From Rhizophagus clarus (Eukaryota > Glomeromycota > Glomeromycetes > Glomerales > Glomeraceae), in contig BLAL01000016.1 in NCBI GenBank assembly GCA_015698045.1, forward strand, positions 1,003,501 through 1,067,500: a stretch of DNA of 64,000 nt, read 5' to 3'. A program made the translations under genes and the position numbers. The notes under the pieces are model-generated. The model saw only the letters and a program-made list of their open reading frames with translations. It was not told the origin of the DNA and ran no database searches. Positions 11,878 to 23,737 of this stretch are shown piece after piece (position 1 is the first letter of the stretch; every line of letters begins with the position of its first letter).

Positions 11878-12482
11878 CCTTAATCTAATATTGCTTTAAG
11901 AAATTATAATATTGTTAATTTTCAACAACTAAAGCGTATTTTGTAATAAAAAAAAAGAGAAACTAAAAAAATTCACGAAAATTCGCAAAAATTCGCGGGA
12001 ATTCGTTTTATTAGAGGTAATATTTTTGAGAATTCGAAGGTAAAGAACTACTTTAGTACTATGAAATTCAGAATATAGTAACTGTAAGACCCATAGTATA
12101 TATTTGTAAAAAGAATTTGCAACGTTTGTTATAAATTTTAAAAAGAGTTCGCAAAAAAATGCAAAATTCGTGTAATTTGTAACACGTTGTCATGTGATCG
12201 AAAATCGCACCATTTTGAAAACGGCGATAAATCAACTTGTTAACTTTAAGAAGTTGTTCATAAGGGTTGGCAATAATTTATATTTTAATTTTTATAAATC
12301 TAAATATAATAATATTTATTATTTTTTAAATAGCAATAGTATATTAATATTATATTAATATTAATTAAAATTAAAAATTCTGAAGTTGGTATATCATTTT
12401 ATATTATTAATTTATTAATATTTAGTGAATTAATTTCACAATTTTTTTTTGCAATGATATAAAAAATTAATTTACTATTACT

Positions 12483-12800
12483 ATATATTTTTTATTTTTA
12501 TTTTTTATTTTTTATTTTTATTGACAAGTTAACATAAAATACGAAGAGATTACATTAAATACTCCAAATGGAGTGAGTCAGTGGTAAAGTTTTTACTATG
12601 GAACTATAACCCACTACAAAACCAAAATAGCTAAACTATGATACTAGTGCTTGACGAATCAAGTAGACCCTGCTGGATTACTAATCCCAATTTTCTATTA
12701 AGGGAGAAAATTGTAACAACCTATCCTACAGCCCTCCAAATAATAAAAAGGATTTTCTAACTAAATACTAGCTAATAAACTAGAAGTATAATAATCGATT
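12483..12800 (-). other. LINE 3' UTR with UUCG hairpin and A-rich tail
   Basis: Downstream of the last ORF2 codons the minus strand contains a 5-bp stem closed by a UUCG loop (CTTGATTCGTCAAG, 12663-12650) and then an A-rich tail. LINE reverse transcriptases commonly recognise 3' UTR hairpins in their own RNA, so this hairpin is a candidate recognition site (inference). Confidence 0.5.
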
Positions 12801-15800
12801 AGGGAAAAGTAATACCAAGCATTATTGTAAATAAATCTATGTATGCTACGTTAAATCTAATTAACAAATTAATATATTCAATATATTCTATATTAAAAGA
12901 AGAAAAATCAAAAAAAGAATTAATATTATAATAAGAAGTAAAAGATTCTTTATATTTCGTATTATATAAAATAGAACGTTTCATATATTGTGTAATACCA
13001 CACATATGTTCGATTGAAGCAAAAGCTTCACATCGCGATTTCCAAAGTTCCAGAGAATCTTCACATAATTTGTCAAAAGCTTTAATTAAAAGATTACGAT
13101 GTTGGGTTGCAGTAGTATACTTCTGCAGCCATTCTACTAGTGTTGTAGGGACAAATCCTTCAATAATATCTAAGAATGTGATATTAACAGAATGAAAACT
13201 TTTTGTAAATAATAAGAGATCAAATTGATCACTTAATTATTGAGCAGAGATATTAGTTGATAAATCTAATATCCCAAAAATCAACATATTTTTAAAATTA
13301 TTATATAATTAATTGAAAGATTCTGTTTGGTATGTACATAACCAAACATGGATAAAAGTTTCTTTTTCTTCAGCACATAAAGGGCAATCGGAGTCTTGAT
13401 ATATATCGTAATATTGACGCTTAGTTTTTTCTAGAACAGCTAATTGTTCTAATAATAGTTTGTATTTAAAGATTATTTTACGATGTTGTTCGAAATTAGT
13501 TTCTGATTTATCACTATTGTTGCACAATATTCACAATGTAAGATCTCAATCAATGGCATTTTTGTATTTGTAATTTTGTGGTAAATGTAAAAAGGACAAA
13601 TAATTTTTAAGGTTAGAACTATCTGTAATAAACTTCCTTAATTTTCGTTCAATGAGTATGGAACCCCATTGTGGTATAAACTGAATGTTATCAAAATATT
13701 GTTGTTTAATCACGAAAGCGGGAGTTGAATCATAGTGTGCGATTTTGCATTCCTGATCAATCCTTTTGTTAAAATAATCGTTGTTGTGTGCTTTAACTTT
13801 ATTAAATCGAAGAGTTAAATTTTTTGCTTTGATAATTGAGATAATGTTATTAATAACTATATTATTATTAGGGAGACGGAAGTAATCTCTAACTGAGAAA
13901 GTAGGATTATTATAAATGTGTTGAATAATGTTGATCGAATTTTGGCTGTCAGTATTAATATCTACTCGACATCCATATGGTGATACGATAAGTAATAATA
14001 AAATGGTGAAAAGTTCAGCTCTAAAGGATGAAGGCCAATTTTCTATTGTAGTTGTAAACAAATGGGTGATATTGTTTGTATCAGAGACGTGTATAAAACT
14101 AGCGGTCATTGAAGCAGCTTGGGTATTAGCATTAATCAATGAGCCATCAGTATAAAAGGATAAAGTATCCTCTTTTTTAAGATGTTGTTGAATAGTGTAT
14201 AATGCTTTCAATTTAGAGTTGAATTCGAAATATTGGAGTAATTGTTTATCTATATTATATGATTTACAAGTAATGTTGATTCTAGTATTTCTATTTGTTT
14301 GAGGACTAATCGTGAATAATGTTGAATTGATCGCTTGGTGCAGATGTGAGTTGAGATCAACTGAAATGAGGTGATGTTTGTCCCTCGTTACAGTCGTGCA
14401 TTGACCCATATATAAAATAGATGTATTGAAAATATTACATTCAATGTTGCAGAAGGATTCTTGTAATTGGTCTCTTCTTGGACGCAAGGGTATGTAGGTT
14501 GAAGTTGTATTATTACACCCTTGACAATGACTTATTTCTAATTTGTTATTGCTGTTTACTGATTCGACATTATAATGTTCTAACGTGAAGAAGTTTGTGT
14601 CAAAATCTACGTACTTTTTTGGGGTGCCTACATAATAGTTGGGATAATTATCTGTATTAAGTAGGATTGGTTTTGAAGTGTAATTTTTTCGTATTCTGTC
14701 TGCTTCGCTTTCTCTGGAGAATTGTTGAGTTGTGATCGGACAGTTAATATGGTTGGTGTTATAAATGCGGTTAATGGACGATAATATATCTTTGTTTGTA
14801 TTCAATGCCATAATTACTTTACGATACCATTTGAGCGCTAAAATATTTGGTATGTTGAATTTGTCTCTTATCTCGTTAATACTTAATAGGAGACCATCAT
14901 CAGAAAGGATTTGTTCTAATAATAAAATTCAATATTTCTTAAAAAAAAGAGATGGTGGAAGTATGCATCTTCTAATACTTGAAGTAACGATATTTGTCCT
15001 CCAGGGATCAGCCAATCATGTGACAAATTATTGATCAATGAGATGTTGTGATTTTTCAATAGGTTGAGCAATGCGATCAAGAAGTTGTTCCTGTACTTTT
15101 TGATAATCTTATCTGAGAGCATGGCCAATAAAGATGAGGGGAGCTATTCCTTGTGTTAAATGTTCTTGAGCCTTAAATGTGTAATTTTACCTAAAACTGA
15201 AGCGTCATTAATTTGAATTAAGATATTAGTAATCTTGGCTTGATCTTGATTGTCACTAATGTTTTTAATATTATAAATCTTATTAAAAAAAATTTCATTA
15301 GGTGTAGTTATTGAGAGTCGTAGCTTTTTCTTGAATGTTGACAAGAACTGATTCATAACCTTATCCATGAATTTTTTGGTAAGCACTTTGACTTGCGACC
15401 AACATTCAATTTTAGGGATAATAACACTGTTGAAAATGTAAATCATGTATTTATCAGTGATCTTTTTTCTAGTGTATTTATGTTGTAATTCATTGATTTC
15501 ATCGTTAATACGTTTAATTATCGATTGAAAAGTATTTCTTTCATCAAAATGGACGCCTAGTATGCGGATAGAACTTCGAAGAAAAACAGGGATTATAAAT
15601 ATTGAATTAGACCCAAACTTTAAAGTAACAGGTTCATGTGATTTTAATTTCAGTCTGTATCTTCCTTGTTTATATCTGACTAAGAGTTCAGACTTCTCTT
15701 TATTGACTTGAATATCATTAAGCTTGTAAAAAGAGTCTGCTATCTTGAGTATTTTTTCTAAGTTATTTTGGCTAGGAGCTAGCCACTAAGTGTCATTCAT

Positions 15801-18480
15801 ATACGCACTGGATGATACTGTAAATTGCTCTGTCTCTTTAGATGTATCTTCACCATAAAATTTGTTTAAAGCTATCTTTGGTACTTCTAAAGTATAGCCA
15901 AGTTTTCTTTGTTTTATCTTGTATAGTAAGGGATCATAGTATATACACTATAACAACGGTGATATGACTTCCTTTTGATCAATGCCAATTAACACATCAT
16001 ACAGATTGGTCAACCCATAAGCAGTAATTACTTGATTTTATCAATTTTTGAAAAGGTTGGATATTATTTTAATAAAATTAGATGGTATTTTAATGCGTTC
16101 CATCACCTTTTCTAGCATGAATATATTAATGCGATTATAGGCTTTTCCTAAATCTTGGGAAAGAAGCCAAAGTTCTTTGTTATTTTCTTTCACGTCTTGT
16201 ATTATTTCATTAATCATGCGGATTGGTTCAAAGGTGAAATTGCCTGGTAAGGCAGCGAATTGATTTCCTTTGAGCATGTTATTATTCTTTAATATTCGAC
16301 TGAGGTGTCTATTTAATAAACTGATAAAAGCTTTCTGAGAAATTTCAAAAAGCGTAATCAGTCTGGTGTTTGTTAGGTTAGCGAAGAAGGGTTTTGGCTT
16401 AGGAATGGGATATATTGTAGCTTTCTTCTATTCATCAGGTATATTGTTTAAGTCCATACATACACATATAAAAGCGTGTAAAAAGGATTGGTTATCTTCA
16501 TTCAAATGTTTTAACATTTCATAAAATATACCAGAAGGACTAGTAGCTTTATTATTAGGGAGAGATTTAACGTTATTTATCCATTCGTCTAGCATTAGTT
16601 ATTTCATTAAATCACTATATATGGTGTGTTGAACGTCATGTTTAGATTGATATTGATCTTGCCATTTGGGATGTTGGGATAAATCTTTCTCACAGTTGAT
16701 AGCGCTAACTATCATTTGAAAGTGAAGGTTGGTCTGTTCTTTAACTTCGTTTTCTTCAGTATAAAAAGTATCTTTATTGTTGTCATTTTTATAAACTTTG
16801 TCAATAGATAATGAGGTATGAGGTTGTTCCAAAACAGATTTAATCATTTTCTTTTTATCTGTTTTGTAATTTTGATTCCTTTCTTGTATGAACGTGTTCA
16901 TTATGTTCTTCTTGTATTCGTATGTCGCATTAATGTATTTAGACTCTAATATAATGATGGTGTCTTGTAGAATATCTTTATATTGAAAGGTTTTATTGTG
17001 TAAAAAATGATTAGAGATTATAATGTTGTGCCTTTTCGTAATTGAGATGAAGTCTGACAAGGTATTTGATTTATTACCGTCACTTCTTCTATACAAAGCG
17101 GTGATGTGAGCTATTATTTTTTGCCTATTTTCTATTGACCTATCATTAAAATCTAGTTTTGTTCCATGAATCTTGTTGAGCATTCCTTTTAACATGTTCA
17201 AATCTCTTTTTAGGTCAGAATCGTATAGTGGATGACAATTCTGTTTAACCTTCATCTTTTTCTGTTTGATATTGCATTTGGCGCTATGTATTATGGCTTT
17301 TCTGAATAAATTCCATAATTGATTTAGCTGTTTATGTGAGTTAATGCCTCTTATCTTATTGGTTGTAAGTTTGATATTTGGATTATCCAAATATTCAATT
17401 ATGTCTTTGTTGAATTTATCCCAATTCCATTCTCCGTCTGTTTTTTGCATTTCATCATAGCAGTAAATTGTCTTTGAAGAAGGTTGGCATTTCTGTGTAT
17501 TATTCTTATTAATAACAATATCATCCATGAACAGATCCAGGGTGATCATTCGATGGTCTGTTTTAATGACCGGTTGGACGTCTCGTGGTTTACTATCTAT
17601 GGCTGATAACATAAGGTCTATATTACACCATATGTAATCTATTTTATTGTGCGAGTGATTTGGGTTGTTTGGAATGTATGTATACATATCTGAGATGTCA
17701 TCGCAGAAAACTAAGGTTGATTCTTTGATGAAGTGTTTTTTGAAATAGTTGAATATGTCATGTCGCCAATGTGATATATCGAGAAATTCATATTCATTCC
17801 ATTTGGTATTAAAGTCTCCCATTATAATAATGTCTTTTACAAAAGAGTTCAGACATTGGTTTGTCCAGTGTTCAATTTGTTTGTATAGTCTTTTAACTTG
17901 TGGCTTTTCTTTGTCTTGTACGTTAATATATGCTTGGATGATACGGATTTTCTTCTTTTTAGTATAGAAGTCAATGAAGCCTATGCGTCCTTCGAAATGT
18001 TGAAATTGTTGCACATATACTGCGAATTCTTTTTTAACTAAGAATCTGATGCCAGTCCCCTTCTTCCCTTCTGTCGTAAAGTATAATTTAAATTTGTCTT
18101 GAACCATATGTTCGAGAATTCTTAACATATTTTTATTAACGTTTATTTCAGCTAGTCCGAGTATGTCGATATTATTAGTTGTCATATATTCCATTACATC
18201 AACAATTTTTCTTGATTAATTGTTTGTATATTAAGGGTTGCGATTTTAAAATTAATTTTTTGTGTTTGAGAAACATGTTTTAACAAAGTATTCTGTTTCT
18301 GTTTTGAGGAGAGGGGTTTGATTGATATTGAATTTTTGTTTTTTTGTTGGGTATTTATCATAATTACACACTAATAGTTGATGGTAGTATGAAGAAGATT
18401 TAAGCGTCAATGTTACTCTCGACATCAGCTTCTTCTTCTTCATTATCCGTTGAAAGATACTCCTCATTATCGTTTAATAG
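12799..18480 (-). pseudogene. LINE ORF2: APE endonuclease, reverse transcriptase, RNase H
   Basis: The endonuclease start is visible at about 18255-18205 (FKIATLNIQTINQEK), one base out of frame with the next part. ATG-containing frame 18194-16599 follows with GLAEIN, MGDFNTKW, HNKIDYIWCN and KTDHRMIT. The RT runs in the same frame to about 14920 with SQDLGKAYN at about 16150 and the active-site box at 15803-15792 reading YMND where an Asp pair is expected. After a frameshift near 14925, RNase H occupies 14200-13700 (YTDGS, RAELF, NTDS), then a CPLC-x-H-x-C zinc motif at about 13350. Eleven in-frame stops were read between 16600 and 13200. It would copy the element by target-primed reverse transcription; it is now dead. 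Confidence 0.85.
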
Positions 18481-18855
18481 AATAAAATGTTGTTCTGTTG
18501 TTGATGAAGTGGCAAAACCTAAAAAGTTTTATATGGCTCGTTTAATCATTCCTTAAAAGCCACCAGTTGCTTGATCTACTTTTTATACAAGCATGCATTG
18601 GGTATGTAACATATTTTCAAGTTATTCCTCTTCTGAAGAAAATGAGTTATTGTAGGCTGGATCTTTTCTGACTCTTTTGTTTTGTTCATTTTTATCATTT
18701 TTTAGAGAAGAAGGTGAGAGAGTTGGAGATCTGGCTATGAGCAAATGTTGAATACCAGATGTTGCGATGTTTTTAAGGCGTTCTTCTCGTTCTTTCCTGA
18801 ATTGATTAATGGTTGAGCCGAATTAGTCAATATGGTTTCTGAGTTTAGTGAACTG

Positions 18856-20780
18856 TTAAGTAATCTGAACTTCTAATGTTTTCACAAGATTGTCTACGAG
18901 TGAATGTAGATATTGTTGTTGTTTATCAGAGAGGTTCTTGTTATGATTATTTGGTCCCGTTTGGTTGATGCCTTGAGGTTGAGGTTTATTATTTGAGGAG
19001 TGAGTTGTAGTGCTTTTGGTGTTGTTAATGTGTATAGGATTTTTACCTTCAGAGTTGTTTTTATTCTGATTATGGGCGTTGTTTCTGTTATGAGGGTTGG
19101 TTGGGGTTGCATTGGATTTAACTACTTGAGCATATAATTTGTTTTTATTTTGGGCAGTTAATTTAGTCCTTTTTTTCCATGCAGCCTTAACCGTATTGTT
19201 ACGTTTATTTAGACGTTTTTTGATGTTGCATCCAGCGTATAAATGGTCTGGATTGTCACAATTGTTACAAATATTACGTTTGATAGTAGGATCTGATATA
19301 AATAGGGGTTTATCTATTTTGCCCTGTTTAATACTGAACTTTTTCTTCATCGCAATTTCTTTGTCTTCTTCATTTTTGAAATTGACATAAGCGTAAATAA
19401 AAGGTTTATAATGGAATGGGTTTTTGGGTATGAAGCAAGTTATCACATTCATCTCATCTAAGATTGGTTTTAAATTGATGGCTGTCGTTCCTATGGGTAA
19501 GCCTGATAAGCGGAGACTATATTGTTTTTGTTGGTCTCTTTGCTCTTCTGATAAGAGGATGGGTGTCACTCTGAAATATTCTTTGTTGATGAAGTGCGAC
19601 CATTTGTGGTAGAATCTTTAAACAGAGTTCGCATCTTTATATGTAATGTAAGATTGTTGGTATTACCCTTGGGCTCGTGTATTAATCTTTTCAATCTCTC
19701 CAAGGAGATTGAATGAGTTCTGAATTGTTTTCTTTTCAGTATAGAGCGGGATGTCGAATATTTGAATTGTATGTTCTTTTTCATTGTCAATTTCTTCCTT
19801 ATTTTTCTGCGGTTTTTCTTTCATCACAGATTTGAATTAAAAGGCAATATCTTTTTCCACGATATTACCATCTTGGTCTTTTTCGTTAATTTTAGTATGG
19901 AATCTTTCTTGTAGGACTTTATTATAGCTATCTTCATTGCTAAAAATAGCCTTTATGATATTAATAAGCTTATTTTTACCATTTTCTTAACGTATGGATT
20001 GGTGGGCAGGTTTAGCGTATTCAAAACCTGGTAGTGTTGTAGCAGTTTCAGTACTTCGTGTGCTTTATCAGTCTTTCTCACATATGAGAGGTTGTTGCTT
20101 TCAGTGTAGACAATAAATAATTTGGGAATGAGGATAAAACTATCTTCATCGTCAGAAAGAGTAATAATTTCAGACTGATCAACAGGTTTATTGTTAACTT
20201 GTTGAGAGGCTAATTTTAGATCTACATCCATTTTCAGATCAGATGGTTGTTGATCGATGTTCTGGGTCTGTCTTTTTTTAAATAACCCGTTTGAACGGAT
20301 TTGTTGATCTTCTTGATTAGGTGGATCTGTCACCATAGCATCCTCATTCGAGTCAGAGACGTAGCAGGTGAATGTGGTTTGTTTCTTAACAGAATTATTA
20401 ATTTGTTGAAAAGTAATACGATCTAGGCGCAGTTTGAAAACTGGATGATCTGCACCATCCTCGAGTGGACCATCTTTTTTCTCAGCAACAAAGTCGCCAG
20501 CGAGGGAACATTCAGATTCTAGATTGGAAGTAAGAGCTATTTTCTTAGCGATAGCTTGCTCTTCTGCTAGAGTAGGTTTAGCATTCGAGACCATGATTTC
20601 TTTCTTAACAGTGATAGAAAGACCTTCAGCGGAGGTACCTTGGTTATTTGGCTGAAAAGAAGTACTGGAAGCAATACTTGGAGCTGGAATAATAACGATG
20701 AGTTTCTTGGCAGGAACAACTACCTTGGGTTGGTTTTTAGTATTCCTATTAGCGAGGCGAATACTTTTTCTAGATAACAT
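18856..20780 (-). pseudogene. LINE ORF1: two RRM-like domains and a CCHC zinc knuckle
   Basis: ATG 20780 opens a 275-codon frame that is Lys/Ser-rich and low in structure. After a frameshift near 19975 the protein continues as HTIQIFDIPLYTEKKTIQNS, an RRM-like fold (about 19770-19570), a second RRM-like domain YSLRLSGLP to PLFISD (about 19530-19290), a zinc knuckle CNNCDNPDHLYAGC (about 19260-19215) and an Asn/Gln-rich tail ending at 18856. Three stops (near 19834, 19668 and 19620) all read as CAA to TAA changes. The protein would coat the element RNA in the LINE ribonucleoprotein. About 640 codons are estimated for the intact form. Confidence 0.75.
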
Positions 20781-20810
20781 ATTTAAAATAAATGACTTTT
20801 ATGTATTACT

Positions 20811-21358
20811 TTTTTCAAAATAATTTTTGTAAAGATTATGGTACAGAGATCGACCAAAAATTTTAATTATATTATATAAAATTTTAATTATATTATATAA
20901 AATTTTAATTAGTAATTATCAAATGATCTAATATAATTACTGATTATTATCTACTTAAAAAAAATATTATATTATAACAAATAAATTTTTTGAAAATTTT
21001 TTAATTTACACTAGTATGCAAAATACAGATTATATAACTATTATTTATTTATTATCTTATGTTACACCTCTTTTTTTATTTTTCTATAAGTATTTCAGGA
21101 ACAGAATTTTTTTTATATTAAAAATCCTATTTGTCACTTATTATATGTTACATCCATAATTTTTTATAATTCTGGTCAAAATTTTAAAAATTACTATATT
21201 AGGTTATTGTATGATACAGACCTTTCTTTTTAGATAATACTCATTTCATAAAAAAATTTTTATTTTTTAAAATAACCATAATTGGAATTTTGTGTAATAA
21301 TATTTTTATAAAAGAAAATTTTATGCCAATCATATAATCTGTGTACAAATACTGTATA
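20811..21358. other. AT-rich spacer, dispersed-repeat fragment
   Basis: No gene. The piece at about 21060-21160 resembles 565-660 of this window (acacctcttt, T-run, tatttcagga, T-run, aaaatcctatt). Three short copies of taattatattatataaaatttt occur at 20855-20910. Confidence 0.4.
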
Positions 21359-21360
21359 TT

Positions 21361-21865
21361 ACACAGGTCAAATGAAAAAAAATCGGATTTTACTCTATTT
21401 AAAATAACCTTGCCAATTTCAATATAGGACATGCCGAATTTTGCTTATTTTAGTATAGCCATCTCTATTTTTGCCGATTTTTATTATATTCCGATTTAAA
21501 AATCAGAAATGCCAAATTTAGTGGCTGATTTTTACACAGGTCAAATGAAAAAAAAATCAGATTTTACTCTATTTAAAATAGCCTTGCCAATTTCAATATA
21601 GGACATGCTGAATTTTGCTTATTTTAGTATAGCCATCTCTATTTTTGCCAATTTTTGTTATATTCTGATTTAAAAATCAGAAATGCCGAATTTAGTGGCC
21701 GATTTTTACACAGGTCAAATGAAAAAAAAATCGGATTTTACTCTATTTAAAATAGCCTTGCCAATTTCAATATAGGATATGCCGAATTTTGCTTATTGCC
21801 GATTTTTGTTATATTCCGATTTAATAGTTAGAAAAACTGATTTTAGTGGCCAATTTTTACCTTTT
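21361..21865. repeat. Three tandem subterminal repeats of about 173 bp
   Basis: Copies start at acacaggtcaaatg 21361, 21534 and 21708, so the period is 173-174 bp; the third copy has an internal deletion. Units are over 90 percent alike by eye. Related words are found inverted at 33200-33299. In CACTA-like elements such subterminal repeats bind the transposase, which is the likely role here. Confidence 0.8.
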
Positions 21866-22278
21866 ATGACAATTGGCAAAAATTTTGCTAAGGCGTGCTT
21901 TGAACATGCTGGATATTTATAAATTAAAATTAAAAGTCAAAATTATTTGAACTTCAAAATTTATTGCTGAATAAAAGGAATTTATTATACAAATTAATAA
22001 TTTTACAGAACTGAAATTTTTTAGAAAGTAATTTATTGATCAGCATTTTTATAGTAAAGAAACAAACAATCTTAACAGAAACCTTAGATTTTTAAACAGC
22101 CTTTTTTTATATTTTCTGCAATATGAATTTAATTAACATTATCATCATATCAATTTGGCATTCAAGATAATATTCAAAAAATGTCTGTTAATGCTTTATT
22201 AGGAATGTAAAAAATTGAAAAATATTTCATACAACAAAAAAGAAAGTTCATCCTGCCACCACGGCCCAGATAAACTTT

Positions 22279-22319
22279 CGAAATTTACCACTGCTACCAG
22301 CAACCCATGGTAAATTTCG
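22279..22319. repeat. Perfect 12-bp hairpin
   Basis: CGAAATTTACCA (22279-22290) and TGGTAAATTTCG (22308-22319) are perfect inverted repeats with a 17-nt loop. The site lies about 50 bp downstream of the zinc-knuckle pseudogene. It could be a 3' end signal or a protein-binding palindrome; no function can be shown. Confidence 0.55.
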
Positions 22320-22370
22320 TAAGAAAAAAAAAAAAAATTAAACTAATTTTTCTAAAAAAAAAAAAATTAA

Positions 22371-22987
22371 CTATTTATAAATCAAAAAATTTACAATCTC
22401 TTCCAGAAAACAAAATTCTTCGTTAAACGGCACGACCTCTGGTTCATTTTTACATTCGCTGATATTATGTCCGGGCTTCCAACACTGTAAACAATAATTA
22501 CCTCATCAATACTGCGATTTTAAATTGGGGTAATTTTTTACGGAATGGCCAAAATACTTACAAATTTTACAGGCCTCTTTATATTGATTGTATGGGATTA
22601 TCCAATTGTTATTTGTAACGGATATTAACACATCCTTTGAAGAATACAAAATTCTTGGCGATACCGATGAAGAAGATGTTAACAGCGAGAGATAGGGAAT
22701 AATTTTTGTTACGTTACTCAGAGCTAACATTGATACATTGTGAAGTTGTTTTAGCTCTCTGTAAGAAATCCCTGCTCTATTACAATTAATAAGTTCAAAA
22801 TCTTCAACATCACTATCTTTATCTTTATCTTTATCTTTATCTTTATCGATAACCGTAATCATTATATGCTTGTTAATCGGTATACCGAAAGCTGTGAGTG
22901 TACTTCTTTGGTATGCCAAAGGTCTTTCGTTGTTATTTAGAATAGGGACGTGAACGTGTACTCCTTTGAAATCTTTCGTTATTATTT
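22371..22987 (-). pseudogene. Zinc-knuckle (gag-like) protein, decayed
   Basis: The open frame from about 22987 to TAG 22373-22371 has two adjacent TGA codons near 22505-22500 (minus). It reads KDFKGVHVHVPIL, a region with a (DK)5 run caused by a TTTATC hexamer repeat at 22812-22850, then CKICKYFGHSVKNYP and CLQCWKPGHNISEC. These are CCHC zinc knuckles; the first has Tyr where the last Cys should be. Such knuckles bind nucleic acid in retroelement Gag/ORF1 proteins and some transposon accessory proteins. The start codon is not determinable. It sits inside the 11.9-kb element, in line with the transposase. It could instead be a small retroelement fragment inserted there. Confidence 0.6.
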
Positions 22988-23025
22988 ATAATAGGGGACG
23001 TGAGCAGATATTGTATATCTAGGGG
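22900..23025. repeat. Short direct duplication
   Basis: CTTTCGTTGTTATTTAGAAT-AGGGACGTGA and CTTTCGTTATTATTTATAAT-AGGGGACGTGA are about 50 bp apart, forming an imperfect duplication at the 5' side of the zinc-knuckle frame. Confidence 0.5.
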
Positions 23026-23737
23026 ACGAAAAACAAAAAAGAAATAAAATATAAAAACTTTACGCAAGAAAACAAAGTGATGATGATTTATAAAATTACG
23101 TGGTAATAAAGTGTTATTTTATGAGAGAAACTAAGGCCCTCTATATATAAATTCATATTTTTTTTCTCACAGAAAATATAACATACGAGAAAATTTTTTA
23201 CACCCTGCAATGCTACCTAATATAAACAATATATATGATGGATAAGCCCATTCATAAGCGGTGGTTATCTGCCGATATGCCAGATATAGTAACAATACAG
23301 CCACTTTAGTATGAAAGAAAAGTTCCAAAAAAATAACGTATTTGATCTACAACAGATCTACCAGATTTATTCTTGTTAATTTTTTTTTTAATAATTGTTT
23401 TATACTTCATATAATATTTAATATCAAAAATTATTACATGATTAGAATTATTAATCACAGAGTATGGTGCTTGTATTGTAATGCCGTAATAACACTATTT
23501 CAATCATATAAGAAAAACCGATTTGCAATACGACTTTACCACCTTAAAATAAGATCTCTAGGTATCTGAATTATTTGATTTTCTCATGTGGTTAGAATTA
23601 ATTACAGTATATGTAACCTTTATCATTATTCTTGTGCCAAAAAAAATGATAGTTATAATTTAATCAAATACAAATGCTAAAATTGAAATTTGCCATTCCG
23701 ATTTTATATATAATTCATTTTATATTATATAAAGTTT
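23026..23737. other. Spacer between zinc-knuckle gene and transposase end
   Basis: No gene supported. The small plus frame at 23342-23569 has no family resemblance and lies across AT-rich DNA. Confidence 0.45.

Larger units (their letters stand above)
8821..12227. mobile_element. Tc1/mariner transposon with intact transposase and cargo gene
   Basis: 28-bp terminal inverted repeats match at every position (8821-8848 and 12200-12227; each begins TCGCCGTTTTCAAAATGGTG read inward). TA flanks both ends (8819-8820 and 12228-12229), the classic Tc1/mariner target duplication. The 3407-bp element holds two convergent multi-exon genes separated by about 140 bp: a 504-aa cargo protein on plus and a DD34E transposase on minus. 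Neither has a stop or frameshift once introns are removed. Identical termini and clean genes indicate recent, possibly current, mobility. It is much larger than the one-gene elements typical of the superfamily. Confidence 0.9.
12483..20803 (-). mobile_element. Non-LTR retrotransposon (LINE), decayed, nearly full length
   Basis: A minus-strand element reads, 5' to 3', ORF1 (RRM and zinc knuckle), ORF2 (endonuclease, RT, RNase H, terminal zinc motif), a 3' UTR (about 12800-12525) and an A-rich tail made of AATAAA-like units (12486-12521 on plus). TATTACT occurs just outside both ends (12476-12482 and 20804-20810) and could be a 7-bp target duplication, but this is short and weak evidence. Domain order with an APE-type endonuclease and RNase H fits the I/Tad group of fungal LINEs. 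Many nonsense codons and about three frameshifts make it inactive. Confidence 0.85.

Noticed and set aside
12563-12640. gtgagtcagtggtaaag resembles a tRNA A box
   Set aside because: No B box or cloverleaf follows; the sequence is the complement of the LINE 3' UTR.
19566-19790. 74-codon minus frame within LINE ORF1
   Set aside because: Shadow frame; the RRM reading lies in the neighbouring frame.
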